From NCBI GenBank assembly GCA_031552655.1, contig JAVBML010000081.1:1-16974 (forward strand): a DNA stretch of 16,974 nucleotides, in the 5' to 3' direction. The position numbers and the translations under genes are program-made. This DNA is from CAZTPH01 sp031552655. Its GTDB lineage: Bacteria > Pseudomonadota > Gammaproteobacteria > UBA9339. Numbering within the stretch: the stretch's first letter is position 1; each line of letters begins with the position of its first letter. Shown one piece after another: positions 6,879-15,129 of this stretch. Under the pieces are notes generated by a model. The model was not told the origin of the DNA and made no database searches. It saw only the letters and a list, made by a program, of their open reading frames with translations.

Positions 6879-6900
6879 ATTTAATACAAAGTTAAATATT
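6876..6900. repeat. Perfect 9-bp inverted repeat at the transcription start (possible operator)
   Basis: AATATTTAA at 6876-6884 is matched by its exact complement TTAAATATT at 6892-6900 across a 7-nt spacer. The repeat begins in the -10 box and spans the predicted start, where a dimeric repressor could block initiation. The stem has no G or C and is followed by only four T, so a terminator for murE is less likely. Confidence 0.45.
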
Positions 6901-6964
6901 TTCTAGAGGATCCAGGAGTTTTGGCTAAGATCCATGGGAGTTATTGGAAAATAGGAGGTATTCT

Positions 6965-8548
6965 ATGCTAAAGGAACAAAGGGAGTTCGCAGGATCTCGC
7001 ATCTGTCCTCGGAATCAAGCATTGGAAAAATCTCCACAATCTGATATTTTGCTACGACTAAAAGAACTACGGCGTGCTGTGAAACAGAGTGATGCTAGGA
7101 GTATCAATGGCGCCTTTGAGGAACTGCAGATATATTTTCGTAAAACTGTTGACTGTTTTTCCTGGGAAAATTATAGGCTGTATAAAAAATTATTTCTTGC
7201 CACAGCTAGTTTTTTGGAACTTCAGAATCCAACTCTCTATATTTTGCCAAAGAATAGATATGCTTTACAAATAACCAGGATAGCAACTAATGTACGAAAA
7301 ATTTCGGTAGCTAACAAAGAAGTGATGTTGTTTTCGAAGGGTAAAGATTTTTGGGTCGACGGCCAGGGAAATTACTATGGAGAATTTGTCGCCGCTGATC
7401 GAAAAGAAGTATTTATGTGCAAATTAGATGGGCAGAAAAAATTTGCTTGGGAATGTCCCAATGTTGTTGCACTTAGAAACTTGTTCCATGATACCAGTGC
7501 TCTGGTCACAAACCTTATTTTATATGAAAGTGATAACGGGGTACGTAATTTACTCTATGTTAGCTTGGTAGATCTTGCTTACTATGCTGTGCAGCGGAGG
7601 AATTTTGCAACGGCAGCAGCTATTTACAACGGTATAAATGAAATTGCAGTGCGTAGATTGTATTTTATTAGTATTGCGGAAGATGCCTGGGTGCCGCGAA
7701 ATATTTTACCAAAGGATACCACAAAAAAATTTTTCAAGGTGCGCTCCAAGCTTGCTGAGAAACATGAAAAAAGCTGTTTGCCAGATTTTAATTTGGTTAT
7801 CCAGGATTTTATCTTGGAATACAAAAATAGCCATGAAAAAAACCACCGGAAAAACTATGGCAGATACCGGGAAAAATATGGAAAAATGATTGCCAGCTAC
7901 CGTGATCCGGGGAAGCAGTGCAGGGTTCACTGTGATCTAAAACCTAGTTTTTCCGGAGATGTGGAAAAATGGTGCGCTCGATCCCGGAAAATATATACGG
8001 AATCTCGGGACTCATTCTTCAAACAAAGTTTTGCCATTTTTAGTAGCGTTCCTAGTTTGGCTAAGAGTATTATGGTATTACCTCTGGCGGTAGTGGATAT
8101 TTATTTGGCCGAAATATTAGGTCAAAAATTTAGTACTCTTTTGGCAGCCCAGGAAACCAAGGAAGTATCCTATGATGGAGTTAAAAATTTTTTATATGCC
8201 ATGGGTAAATACTCTTTACCACCTAGGAACACTATCTGTTTGATGCTTATTTCGCTGGGAGTTGATTCTAGCAAGCTGGACGGTAGATATCTGAGAACGG
8301 TAAAACTTAAAATATATCTTTCGAGAATCAAGGATGGGATACTTAGGGAATTACTACTAAATAATTTACAACGGGACTATAATTTCGATACTAAAAAGTA
8401 TGGTAGCACTGCCAAGCTCATTGAGCAGCTTAATTTAGCCATGGACATTCACAATTCTGTAAAAGCTATGGAAATCATTGGTAAATTGGGTTTTTCCAAT
8501 GCGGTGATAAATAGAGTTGGTGTTTTTTTAGCGGAAAAGTCTTTTTGA
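6965..8548 (+). CDS. RasGEF (CDC25-homology) domain protein, candidate host-directed effector
   Basis: The 527-aa protein starts at an ATG with a perfect AGGAGG (6953-6958) at 6-nt spacing, better than the in-frame TTG at 6944. No signal peptide is visible. The region from about residue 165 to 300 follows the catalytic RasGEF pattern known from eukaryotic Sos/CDC25. PNVVALRNLFHDTSAL resembles the NLL...HTTNL helix. NFATAAAIYNGINEIAVRRL (residues 213-232) matches the NFN..AI..GLN...V.RL signature. CLPDFNLVIQDFILEY matches the CVPFFG..L helix. RasGEFs catalyse nucleotide exchange on Ras-like GTPases, which bacteria lack as host-type signalling targets; Legionella LegG2 is a known RasGEF-domain effector. 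The remaining N- and C-terminal regions are unrecognised and rich in Lys, Arg and Leu. It sits where murF would be expected, with its own promoter. Effector function and target are inference. Confidence 0.75.
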   Translation: MLKEQREFAGSRICPRNQALEKSPQSDILLRLKELRRAVKQSDARSINGAFEELQIYFRKTVDCFSWENYRLYKKLFLATASFLELQNPTLYILPKNRYALQITRIATNVRKISVANKEVMLFSKGKDFWVDGQGNYYGEFVAADRKEVFMCKLDGQKKFAWECPNVVALRNLFHDTSALVTNLILYESDNGVRNLLYVSLVDLAYYAVQRRNFATAAAIYNGINEIAVRRLYFISIAEDAWVPRNILPKDTTKKFFKVRSKLAEKHEKSCLPDFNLVIQDFILEYKNSHEKNHRKNYGRYREKYGKMIASYRDPGKQCRVHCDLKPSFSGDVEKWCARSRKIYTESRDSFFKQSFAIFSSVPSLAKSIMVLPLAVVDIYLAEILGQKFSTLLAAQETKEVSYDGVKNFLYAMGKYSLPPRNTICLMLISLGVDSSKLDGRYLRTVKLKIYLSRIKDGILRELLLNNLQRDYNFDTKKYGSTAKLIEQLNLAMDIHNSVKAMEIIGKLGFSNAVINRVGVFLAEKSF

Positions 8549-8653
8549 TAGAGAAGCTAATTGTCTAGGAGTGTGATTCCTGGAAAAATTATATTAGCCA
8601 AGGGGGAGTAAAAAAAGTATTTTTCCAAATGTTCACGGGCATTAAAATGATAT

Positions 8654-9388
8654 TTAGCTAAACAGTGTTGAGATGTTAAAGTAATTAATGAGAGTGATGC
8701 CACGGGGGGTTATTTTTAGGTTTATTTGCCATATTTCTACACCGGCATTTACCGATGCTGCTACCAATTTCCTCATGCGATCACTTTGTTTAGTGCGATA
8801 GCTGGGGGGGACAAAAAATATGGGGGCATTGTAAATAAAGCATATTAAAAGTATGGCATTTTCATTGGTGCGGAGACGTTTTTTCAGTTCCCGGAGATGC
8901 CTAGTAAATCTATTTTGCATTATTTTAGGATCTCCATGGTTACTAAGATCCTCCACATTTGATATTCCCGGGAGGAATTGCAGAGGCATTTTTACTTCGA
9001 TGTAGGTGTTGCCAATTTTAAAATCTAATCTTGATTTACCGATGGTTTGTTCCCGGAATAGTGGGTCGGTGCTGCTAATAATCTTTTTTAAAGCTCTTTT
9101 TCTAAGAAAATGTTCAATGTAACGATTTATAGCATTTTGGTTAATACCGATCCATTCTTTAATTTTTTTACAATATACTGCTTCCACGGTGAATGGTGTT
9201 TTTCTAGCACTGGTGGCTGCAGGGGAAAGTAGACAGGGAACTTTTTTATTGAATGTAATGTTGGCAATGCTACCCGTGCTGGGACAATGGCATACTATTT
9301 CTTTATCATTGAGGGAAACATGCATGAGGAATCTATTGGGTCTAGAAATGATGGTTGCGCGCTTTAGGGGATGTTCAAAGGAATACAT
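8654..9388 (-). CDS. sfsA: Sugar fermentation stimulation protein homologue SfsA
   Basis: SfsA is a small nucleic-acid-binding protein with an OB-fold-like N-terminus and a PD-(D/E)XK nuclease-like C-terminus; in E. coli its overproduction affects maltose-gene expression, and its true role is unclear. The 244-aa product (E. coli 234) aligns throughout: PLKRATIISRPNRFL near the start, CPSTGS at 35-40, and SRLDF (119-123) followed by EVK (131-133), giving the nuclease-type D...ExK triad. RHLRELKK and GVEIWQ also fit. The ATG has no clear Shine-Dalgarno. It is convergent to the RasGEF gene and divergent from epmB, with a 126-bp shared upstream region. Confidence 0.9.
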   Translation of the reverse strand: MYSFEHPLKRATIISRPNRFLMHVSLNDKEIVCHCPSTGSIANITFNKKVPCLLSPAATSARKTPFTVEAVYCKKIKEWIGINQNAINRYIEHFLRKRALKKIISSTDPLFREQTIGKSRLDFKIGNTYIEVKMPLQFLPGISNVEDLSNHGDPKIMQNRFTRHLRELKKRLRTNENAILLICFIYNAPIFFVPPSYRTKQSDRMRKLVAASVNAGVEIWQINLKITPRGITLINYFNISTLFS

Positions 9389-9514
9389 TTTTGCTATATT
9401 TTTCCATGATGTAAACTCTTCCTCCGAAATTATAGAAAAGTTGGAAGCTTTTGTCCAAAACTATTTATGGGGTAACTTTTTGTTTATATTTACAAAAAAA
9501 TCAGCGATGAACAT

Positions 9515-10429
9515 ATGATTACGGAATTAAATGAGTTATTGGCAGTGCTAAATTTAGAAAATAGTTCCGCTGGAAATTTCAAAAAGGAACACCTATCCTA
9601 TGCCCTAAAGGTTACCCGAGCTTTAGTTAATAAGATGGAGAAAGGTAATGCCAATGATCCCCTGCTATTACAATTCTTACCGCGGATAGGGGAACATAGA
9701 GACAAAACGAATTTCAGCATTGATCCTCTGGGAGAAAAAAATTATTCTCCGCTGGAGGGTTTGCTTCACAAATATCGGGGGCGAGTTTTACTATTGGTAA
9801 CCGATGAGTGTTTCGTAAATTGTCGCTTTTGTTTTAGGCGCTATTGTAGAACAAAGGTTTCTGATTGGGATGCTGTGTATAATTACATCGAAAATGACCA
9901 TACCCTAGAAGAGGTAATCCTAAGTGGTGGCGATCCTTTAGCATTGGATGTTCAGCAGTTGAATAATATTTTTGATCGCCTGGGAAATATTCCCCACCTT
10001 AAAAGAATTAGGATTCACAGCCGTATGCCCATAGCCATGCCGGAAAGGATAACTGATCGGCTAAGATCTAAAAAGTTGCCTTTGGTATTAGTAATACATT
10101 GTAATCATGCCCATGAGATTGACCACAAGGTATCCCGAGCCATTGGAAGATTAAGAAGAGTAACGGGTCTAACTATTTTTAATCAATCGGTTTTGCTACA
10201 TCGCGTTAATGATCAGAGTTCCGTTCTAATTGCACTCAGCGAAAAGTTATTTTCCCTCGGCATTGTTCCCTACTACTTGCATCTTTTGGATAGAGTAAAA
10301 GGGGCGGAGGATTTTTACGTTGATCTCGACCGAGCGAGGAAAATTCATGCGGAGATGAGAAAAAATTTGTCCGGCTATTTAGTGCCTAGATTAGTGATAG
10401 AGAAGAAGGAGGGGAAAATATTACTCTAG
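9515..10429 (+). CDS. epmB: EF-P lysine 2,3-aminomutase EpmB
   Basis: EpmB is a radical-SAM, PLP-dependent enzyme that makes (R)-beta-lysine, which EpmA attaches to elongation factor P to help ribosomes through polyproline. The 304-aa product has the 4Fe-4S motif CxxxCxxC at Cys99, Cys103 and Cys106 in CFVNCRFCFRRYC. Further family blocks are VILSGGDPLALD, LKRIRIHSRMPIAMP, NQSVLLHRVND and PYYLHLLDRVKGAEDF. The C-terminus SGYLVPRL...EGKILL retains a lysine near the expected PLP-binding position. It is about 40 residues shorter than E. coli EpmB, mostly at the N-terminus; an in-frame TAA at 9473 and no further start codons rule out an upstream extension. epmA and efp are not in the window. Confidence 0.93.
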   Translation: MITELNELLAVLNLENSSAGNFKKEHLSYALKVTRALVNKMEKGNANDPLLLQFLPRIGEHRDKTNFSIDPLGEKNYSPLEGLLHKYRGRVLLLVTDECFVNCRFCFRRYCRTKVSDWDAVYNYIENDHTLEEVILSGGDPLALDVQQLNNIFDRLGNIPHLKRIRIHSRMPIAMPERITDRLRSKKLPLVLVIHCNHAHEIDHKVSRAIGRLRRVTGLTIFNQSVLLHRVNDQSSVLIALSEKLFSLGIVPYYLHLLDRVKGAEDFYVDLDRARKIHAEMRKNLSGYLVPRLVIEKKEGKILL

Positions 10430-10490
10430 TTAGTGCCATTGTATTTATAATGGAAACCTAGAAATTTGCTGTGTTTTCTCGGAGCTACTA

Positions 10491-10496
10491 TATAAT
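10491..10496 (+). promoter_or_regulatory. Probable -10 box of the tgt-yajC-secDF operon
   Basis: A perfect TATAAT lies 39 nt before the tgt ATG, in the 105-bp gap after epmB. The -35 is weak: TTGCTG at 10466-10471 with a 19-bp spacer is the best candidate. It is the only good promoter candidate before tgt. Confidence 0.5.
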
Positions 10497-10534
10497 GCAT
10501 TGTTGAATTACACTTTAAGACGATAGATATTACT

Positions 10535-11641
10535 ATGAAATTTGAACTTATAGCTAATGATAAGCTTGCTCGCCGTGGTAAAATAGTTTTTCCCTCGGGC
10601 CACGTGGTTAACACGCCTGCTTTCATGCCCGTGGGTACTTTGGGCACAGTTAAGGCCATGGCCAATGAGGAACTACTTAGCATTGGAGCAGAGATAGTTT
10701 TGGGTAATACCTTTCACCTAATGCTACGTCCCGGTGTGGAGGTAATTAGATTCCATGGAGATCTCCATGGATTCATGAGGTGGTCTAAACCAATTTTAAC
10801 GGATTCCGGTGGCTTTCAGGTATTTAGCTTAGGTAGACTTAGAAAAGTAACTGAAGAAGGTGTTTGGTTTCGCTCTCCTATTAATGGGCAAAAGATTTTT
10901 ATAAATCCAGAAATTTCCATGGCGGTGCAGCGAGAACTAAATTCAGACATTGTCATGATTTTTGATGAATGCACTGCCTATCCCATTAGCTATCGCGACG
11001 CTTTGAGCTCCATGGAGCTTTCCCTAAGGTGGGCCAGGCGCAGTAAAATTGCCCATGGGGATAGCAAAAATGCTCTATTTGGTATTATTCAGGGTAGTAC
11101 CTACGAGGATTTACGGGCTTACTCTCTGGCCGAATTAGTGTCAATTAACTTTGATGGCTATGCCATTGGTGGGCTTGCCGTTGGTGAACCCAAGGAAGAT
11201 ATGCTAAGGGTACTAGATTACCTGGCAACTAAGATCCCCGCTGATAAACCTAGGTATCTCATGGGGGTAGGTACCCCGCGAGATATTGTTAATGGAGTTT
11301 TGCGAGGCGTTGATATGTTTGACTGTGTTATGCCAACTCGCAATGCGAGAAATGGTCATCTTTTTACTTCCAAAGGAATAATAAGAATACGCAACAGTTG
11401 CCATAGGAATGATATTTCACCATTGGATTTACACTGTAAATGTTATACTTGTACCAATTATAGTATAGCGTCTTTGCATCACCTGGATAAATGCCATGAA
11501 ATTTTAGGTGCTCGGTTGAATACAATTCATAATTTGTATTTTTATCAAAAGTTAATGGCAGATTTGCGTCAAGCGTTAGAACAGGGTACATTGTTAGAGT
11601 TTACTAAATATTTTTATTCAATCTACGGGGGAGAGAAATAG
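10535..11641 (+). CDS. tgt: Queuine tRNA-ribosyltransferase (tRNA-guanine transglycosylase)
   Basis: Tgt exchanges guanine 34 for the queuosine precursor preQ1 in tRNAs for Asp, Asn, His and Tyr. The 368-aa product (E. coli 375) has the catalytic aspartates Asp90 in TDSGGFQVFSL and Asp263 in MFDCVMPTRNARNGHLF, the substrate loop GYAIGGLAVGEP, and a complete zinc site Cys301, Cys303, Cys306 and His332 at the same spacing as E. coli C302/C304/C307/H333. The Shine-Dalgarno is weak. It is followed by yajC after 2 nt, giving the gammaproteobacterial order tgt-yajC-secD-secF; queA does not precede it here. Confidence 0.97.
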   Translation: MKFELIANDKLARRGKIVFPSGHVVNTPAFMPVGTLGTVKAMANEELLSIGAEIVLGNTFHLMLRPGVEVIRFHGDLHGFMRWSKPILTDSGGFQVFSLGRLRKVTEEGVWFRSPINGQKIFINPEISMAVQRELNSDIVMIFDECTAYPISYRDALSSMELSLRWARRSKIAHGDSKNALFGIIQGSTYEDLRAYSLAELVSINFDGYAIGGLAVGEPKEDMLRVLDYLATKIPADKPRYLMGVGTPRDIVNGVLRGVDMFDCVMPTRNARNGHLFTSKGIIRIRNSCHRNDISPLDLHCKCYTCTNYSIASLHHLDKCHEILGARLNTIHNLYFYQKLMADLRQALEQGTLLEFTKYFYSIYGGEK

Positions 11642-11643
11642 CT

Positions 11644-11976
11644 ATGACTTTTTTAGTTGAAAACGCCTGGGCAGATGCTGCTACTACTAACCAAAGTGGT
11701 GGATTACTATCTATGTTGCCAATGATCATTCTTTTGGTAGCATTCATGTATTTTATGGTCATTCGTCCGCAGTCGAAGCGAGCCAAAGAGCATAAGAGTT
11801 TAATGAGCAATCTCCAGGTAGGAGATGAGGTGGCAACCATAGGTGGTGTACTGGGCACCATTGAAAAAATTTCGGATAGCTTTGTGGTGCTAGCTGTGGC
11901 AGATAATTCTCAGATTACTATACAAAAAGGAGCCATTGCCACAATTTTACCCCGAGGTACTATTAAGGGAATATAG
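11644..11976 (+). CDS. yajC: Preprotein translocase accessory subunit YajC
   Basis: YajC is a small inner-membrane protein of the SecDF-YajC complex that assists SecYEG-dependent export. The 110-aa product has a short periplasmic N-terminus, one membrane segment (about residues 19-41, ending FMVIRPQ), and the typical cytoplasmic RPQSKRAKEHKSLMSNLQVG...VATIGGVLGTI region. GGGGGAG before the ATG is a good Shine-Dalgarno, located at the end of tgt. The location between tgt and secD is diagnostic. Confidence 0.95.
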   Translation: MTFLVENAWADAATTNQSGGLLSMLPMIILLVAFMYFMVIRPQSKRAKEHKSLMSNLQVGDEVATIGGVLGTIEKISDSFVVLAVADNSQITIQKGAIATILPRGTIKGI

Positions 11977-12021
11977 AATAGCATTGCAGTTAAGTAAATA
12001 TAGATTCTAGGGAATTGTCCT

Positions 12022-13881
12022 ATGCAAAATTACTATCCACTGTGGAAAAATGTATTATTAATTATACTATTACTGATAGCTGCTATCTATGCTATGCCTA
12101 GTTTGTTTGGTGATGATCCATCTATTCAAATTTCCACGGGAAATGATTTTTCCATGGATGGGAAAATTGGCGATAAACTCAAACAAATTTTGGCAGATAA
12201 TAAATTTGATTACCTGGGAATAGAGAAGCAGAATGAAGGTGTTTTAATAAGATTTAAAGATGCGGATACGCAGATTAAAGCTAGGGATCTAATTAGAATT
12301 AGCCTTGATGAAAAGTATGCGGTGGCTTTGAATTTATCTTCTCGTACTCCTAGGTGGTTCTATGCCATAGGAGCGAGTCCCGTAAAACTAGGTTTAGATC
12401 TACGTGGTGGAGTGCATTTTCTTCTGGCCGTGGATCTTGAGGATATGATAAAAAAAAGAGAGGAGAGTGATCTCCATGCGGTGGTAGGCGATCTACGAGA
12501 AGTCGGTGCTCGCTACCTATCCATCAGGCGCATAAAGCCTCATGGTATGGAGATAGTTTTTCGCAACGTTGATAATTTAGAAAAGGGAATTACCAAGCTT
12601 ACTCAACGCTTACGGGACTATAGGTTTAATAAGATAGTAACTGCCGATGGGGCTAAATTGCAGCTCACTATTTCTGAAAATGCGATTAGCAAAGTTGCTG
12701 ACTATGCCATAGACCAGACGGTGAATATTTTGCGCAATAGGGTGAATGAGCTGGGAGTTAGTGAAGCCATTGTGCAGCGCCAGGGTCAGAGACATGTGAG
12801 CGTTGATTTACCGGGAATTCAAGATACGGTGCGTGCTAAAGAGATTATAGGTAAGACGGCAACCCTGAGATTTCAAATGGTTGACATTGACCACGATGTG
12901 GAAGCTGCTTTAGCGGGGGATTTACCCTTGGGTTCTAAGCTCTATGAGTACGAAGGAAGAAAACTTCTACTCCGGGAACAGATTATTTTACAGGGAAATT
13001 CGATTACCTATGCCGCCGCATCTCTTTCCCATGATGGTCGTCCCTCCGTAAGCATTCGACTCGGTGGTGGCGGTGAGAGTATTTTTCATCGGGTAACGGC
13101 GGAAAACATAGGGAATCCCATGGCCGTAGTTTATGTAGAAACCAAGGCGGAAAAAAAAGAGATTGGTGGCAAGATGGAGATAATAAGTAAGCCGGTAGAA
13201 AGAATTATTAGTGTTGCTACCATTCAGAGTGCCCTGGGTAACCAATTTGAAATTAGTGGCTTACAGAGCGATAAGTATGCTCAGGATTTGGCTTTACTAC
13301 TACGTTCTGGGGCATTAATTGCTCCCGTTACCATAGTTCAGGAGACTACGGTGGGACCTAGCATGGGGAAGGCAAATATAAACAAAGGTATGCTCTCCAT
13401 TGCCGTGGGATACGTTTTTGTTATGCTATTTATGGCTTTTTACTATAGACTTTTTGGCATGGTTTCCAATATCGCATTGCTCTGCAATTTGGTTTTCATG
13501 GTAGCGATACTTTCGATTCTAGGCGCTACTCTTACTTTGCCGGGGATGGCCGGTATGGTTCTAACCGTTGGTTTAGCCGTTGATGCTAGCGTGCTTATAT
13601 ACGAACGTATCAGAGAGGAGTTAAGAAATGGCGTTAGTCCCCAGGTTAGTATCTTTCATGGCTATCAGCGAGCTTTTGCTACCATCGTTGATGCCAATGT
13701 TGCTACTTTGATAGTAGCCCTAGTGCTCTTTGCTCTAGGTACCGGTGCCGTTAAAGGATTTGCGGTGGTACTAATCATTGGACTTATGACTTCAATGCTA
13801 ACTTCCATAGTTTTTACTAGGGCTATTATTAATTGGATCTATGGTAGAAGGAATATTAAAAAATTATCTATAGGGGTGTAA
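12022..13881 (+). CDS. secD: Protein translocase subunit SecD
   Basis: SecD is the larger half of the proton-driven SecDF motor that pulls exported proteins across the inner membrane. The 619-aa product (E. coli 615) has an N-terminal membrane segment (about residues 10-28), the conserved GLDLRGGVHFLLAVD motif (DLRGG at 126-130), large periplasmic domains with INxRVNELGVSEA-type sequence (NILRNRVNELGVSEAIVQRQG), and five C-terminal membrane helices from about residue 455. AVDASVLIYERIREELRNG holds the conserved helix-4 Asp. AGGGA lies a few nt before the start. It is followed by secF after 5 nt. Confidence 0.97.
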   Translation: MQNYYPLWKNVLLIILLLIAAIYAMPSLFGDDPSIQISTGNDFSMDGKIGDKLKQILADNKFDYLGIEKQNEGVLIRFKDADTQIKARDLIRISLDEKYAVALNLSSRTPRWFYAIGASPVKLGLDLRGGVHFLLAVDLEDMIKKREESDLHAVVGDLREVGARYLSIRRIKPHGMEIVFRNVDNLEKGITKLTQRLRDYRFNKIVTADGAKLQLTISENAISKVADYAIDQTVNILRNRVNELGVSEAIVQRQGQRHVSVDLPGIQDTVRAKEIIGKTATLRFQMVDIDHDVEAALAGDLPLGSKLYEYEGRKLLLREQIILQGNSITYAAASLSHDGRPSVSIRLGGGGESIFHRVTAENIGNPMAVVYVETKAEKKEIGGKMEIISKPVERIISVATIQSALGNQFEISGLQSDKYAQDLALLLRSGALIAPVTIVQETTVGPSMGKANINKGMLSIAVGYVFVMLFMAFYYRLFGMVSNIALLCNLVFMVAILSILGATLTLPGMAGMVLTVGLAVDASVLIYERIREELRNGVSPQVSIFHGYQRAFATIVDANVATLIVALVLFALGTGAVKGFAVVLIIGLMTSMLTSIVFTRAIINWIYGRRNIKKLSIGV

Positions 13882-13886
13882 AGATT

Positions 13887-14801
13887 ATGGAATTTTTTAC
13901 TCACAAAACAAAAATAGATTTCATGGCTCAGAGAAAGTGGGCTTTTCTGTTTTCCCTGGCGATTTTATTTTTTTCCCTAGGTTCCATGCTTTGTCGAGGA
14001 TTAAACCTAGGGTTAGATTTTACCGGCGGTGTTCAGTTGGAACTTAGCTATGATTCTTCTCCGGACCTAAATCAAGTTCGTGAAGAATTAAAAAAAGCTG
14101 GTTTAGAAGCCGTGGTACAGTCATACGGTAGTTCCAAGGATGTGATGATTAAATTAAAATCCGATCGAGAGTTAACTCAACAACAATTAACGGCAAAGGC
14201 ACTGAGTGCGCTGGACGGCGCTAAATTGCATAGATCAGAGATAATTGGAGCTCAGGTGGGAAAGGCATTGGTTGTTGATGGAGTTTTAGCTATTGTACTA
14301 GCTCTGTTGGGTACTATGATATACATTGCTTTGCGCTTTGAGTATAGGTTTGCCCTAAGTGCTGCCATTTCATTGATTCATGATCCCCTTTTGATTGTAG
14401 GGATTTTTTCATTTTTTCAAATTGAATTTGATCTCATAGCTCTAGCGGCAGTGCTAACCGTTATTGGTTATTCACTAAATGATACCATTGTGGTTTATGA
14501 TCGCGTGCGCGAGAATTTTAGAAAGGTTCGCCGAGCATCATCCGAGGAGATTTTAAACTTATCCATTAACCAAACTCTATCCCGTACCATCATGATATCG
14601 GGTTTAACTTTTTCGATAGTCAGTGCGCTGTTAATATTTGGGGGGCAGATGTTGCGGGGATTTTCACTGGCAATGATGATTGGCATTGTCATAGGTACTT
14701 ACTCGTCCATATACATTGCCGGTTCTTTGGCATTATTGTTTGGTTTGGATCGTAGGCATCTCATGCCGGCGGAAAAAAAGGTTATAGATTCAAGGCCGTG
14801 A
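13887..14801 (+). CDS. secF: Protein translocase subunit SecF
   Basis: SecF pairs with SecD in the inner membrane. The 304-aa product (E. coli 323) has the first membrane segment at about residues 18-36, GLDFTGGVQLEL (Asp at residue 44), a periplasmic domain, and five further helices including IGYSLNDTIVVYDRVREN, the SecD/F helix signature. Both subunits are intact, so the motor is expected to be functional. Start preceded by GGGGTG at the end of secD. The tail after the last helix is short, which explains the modest length difference. Confidence 0.96.
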   Translation: MEFFTHKTKIDFMAQRKWAFLFSLAILFFSLGSMLCRGLNLGLDFTGGVQLELSYDSSPDLNQVREELKKAGLEAVVQSYGSSKDVMIKLKSDRELTQQQLTAKALSALDGAKLHRSEIIGAQVGKALVVDGVLAIVLALLGTMIYIALRFEYRFALSAAISLIHDPLLIVGIFSFFQIEFDLIALAAVLTVIGYSLNDTIVVYDRVRENFRKVRRASSEEILNLSINQTLSRTIMISGLTFSIVSALLIFGGQMLRGFSLAMMIGIVIGTYSSIYIAGSLALLFGLDRRHLMPAEKKVIDSRP

Positions 14802-14895
14802 TAATTTAATGGTGAAGCATCAAGAAGGCAGCTTGCGATTTAAAATTTGGGAAAATGAATTTTTAGTAGAGGGTGGTTATTTTAGGAGAATTGCA

Positions 14896-15129
14896 ATGGC
14901 AATAGATTTAAGACAACTAATGGTAGGGGTTGCTAGCTTAATAGTTAGTGGCTGTGGTACATTTAGTAAATTTGATAGTTCCCAGGATTATCAGCGAGTT
15001 ACTTCCCATGGCAAAGCTTTAATTCTTTCTGGAGAGGCTAGGGATCTGGGAGAGGAACTATATGCTGTACCAAAAGTTATTACCTCTGGTCAATTTCTAA
15101 ATGGTGATCCCGTTCCTCCTTCAATGTAG
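14896..15129 (+). CDS. Small lipoprotein with BamC-like N-terminal (lasso) region
   Basis: The start at 14896 has a Shine-Dalgarno AGGAGA (14884-14889) at 6-nt spacing; an in-frame start at 14809 would bury the signal peptide. The 77-aa precursor has a lipoprotein signal with lipobox VSGC and Cys20 as the modified residue. The 58-aa mature part starts CGTFSKFDSSQDYQRVTS and contains LILSGEARDLGEELYAVP. This resembles the unstructured N-terminal part of BamC/NlpB (Tyr-x-x-Ala, a hydrophobic 'LxVPxGL' element, then a Tyr-x-Val-Pro motif), the lasso that binds BamD in the outer-membrane assembly complex. The two folded BamC helix-grip domains are missing. The lipoprotein assignment is strong; the BamC link is inference. 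The stop overlaps the convergent nuclease gene by 9 bp. Confidence 0.7.
   Translation: MAIDLRQLMVGVASLIVSGCGTFSKFDSSQDYQRVTSHGKALILSGEARDLGEELYAVPKVITSGQFLNGDPVPPSM

Noticed and set aside
8565..8583. Hairpin CTAGGA/TCCTGG after the RasGEF gene as terminator
   Set aside because: The stem has a G-T pair and is followed by A-rich rather than T-rich sequence, so it does not qualify as an intrinsic terminator on the plus strand.
9189..9518. Open frame of 109 codons on the plus strand across the sfsA 5' end
   Set aside because: It lies mostly antisense to sfsA, has no family features and overlaps the epmB start; it is a shadow of real genes.
10436..10453. CCATT/AATGG hairpin after epmB as terminator
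   Set aside because: Only 5 bp, and no T-run follows.
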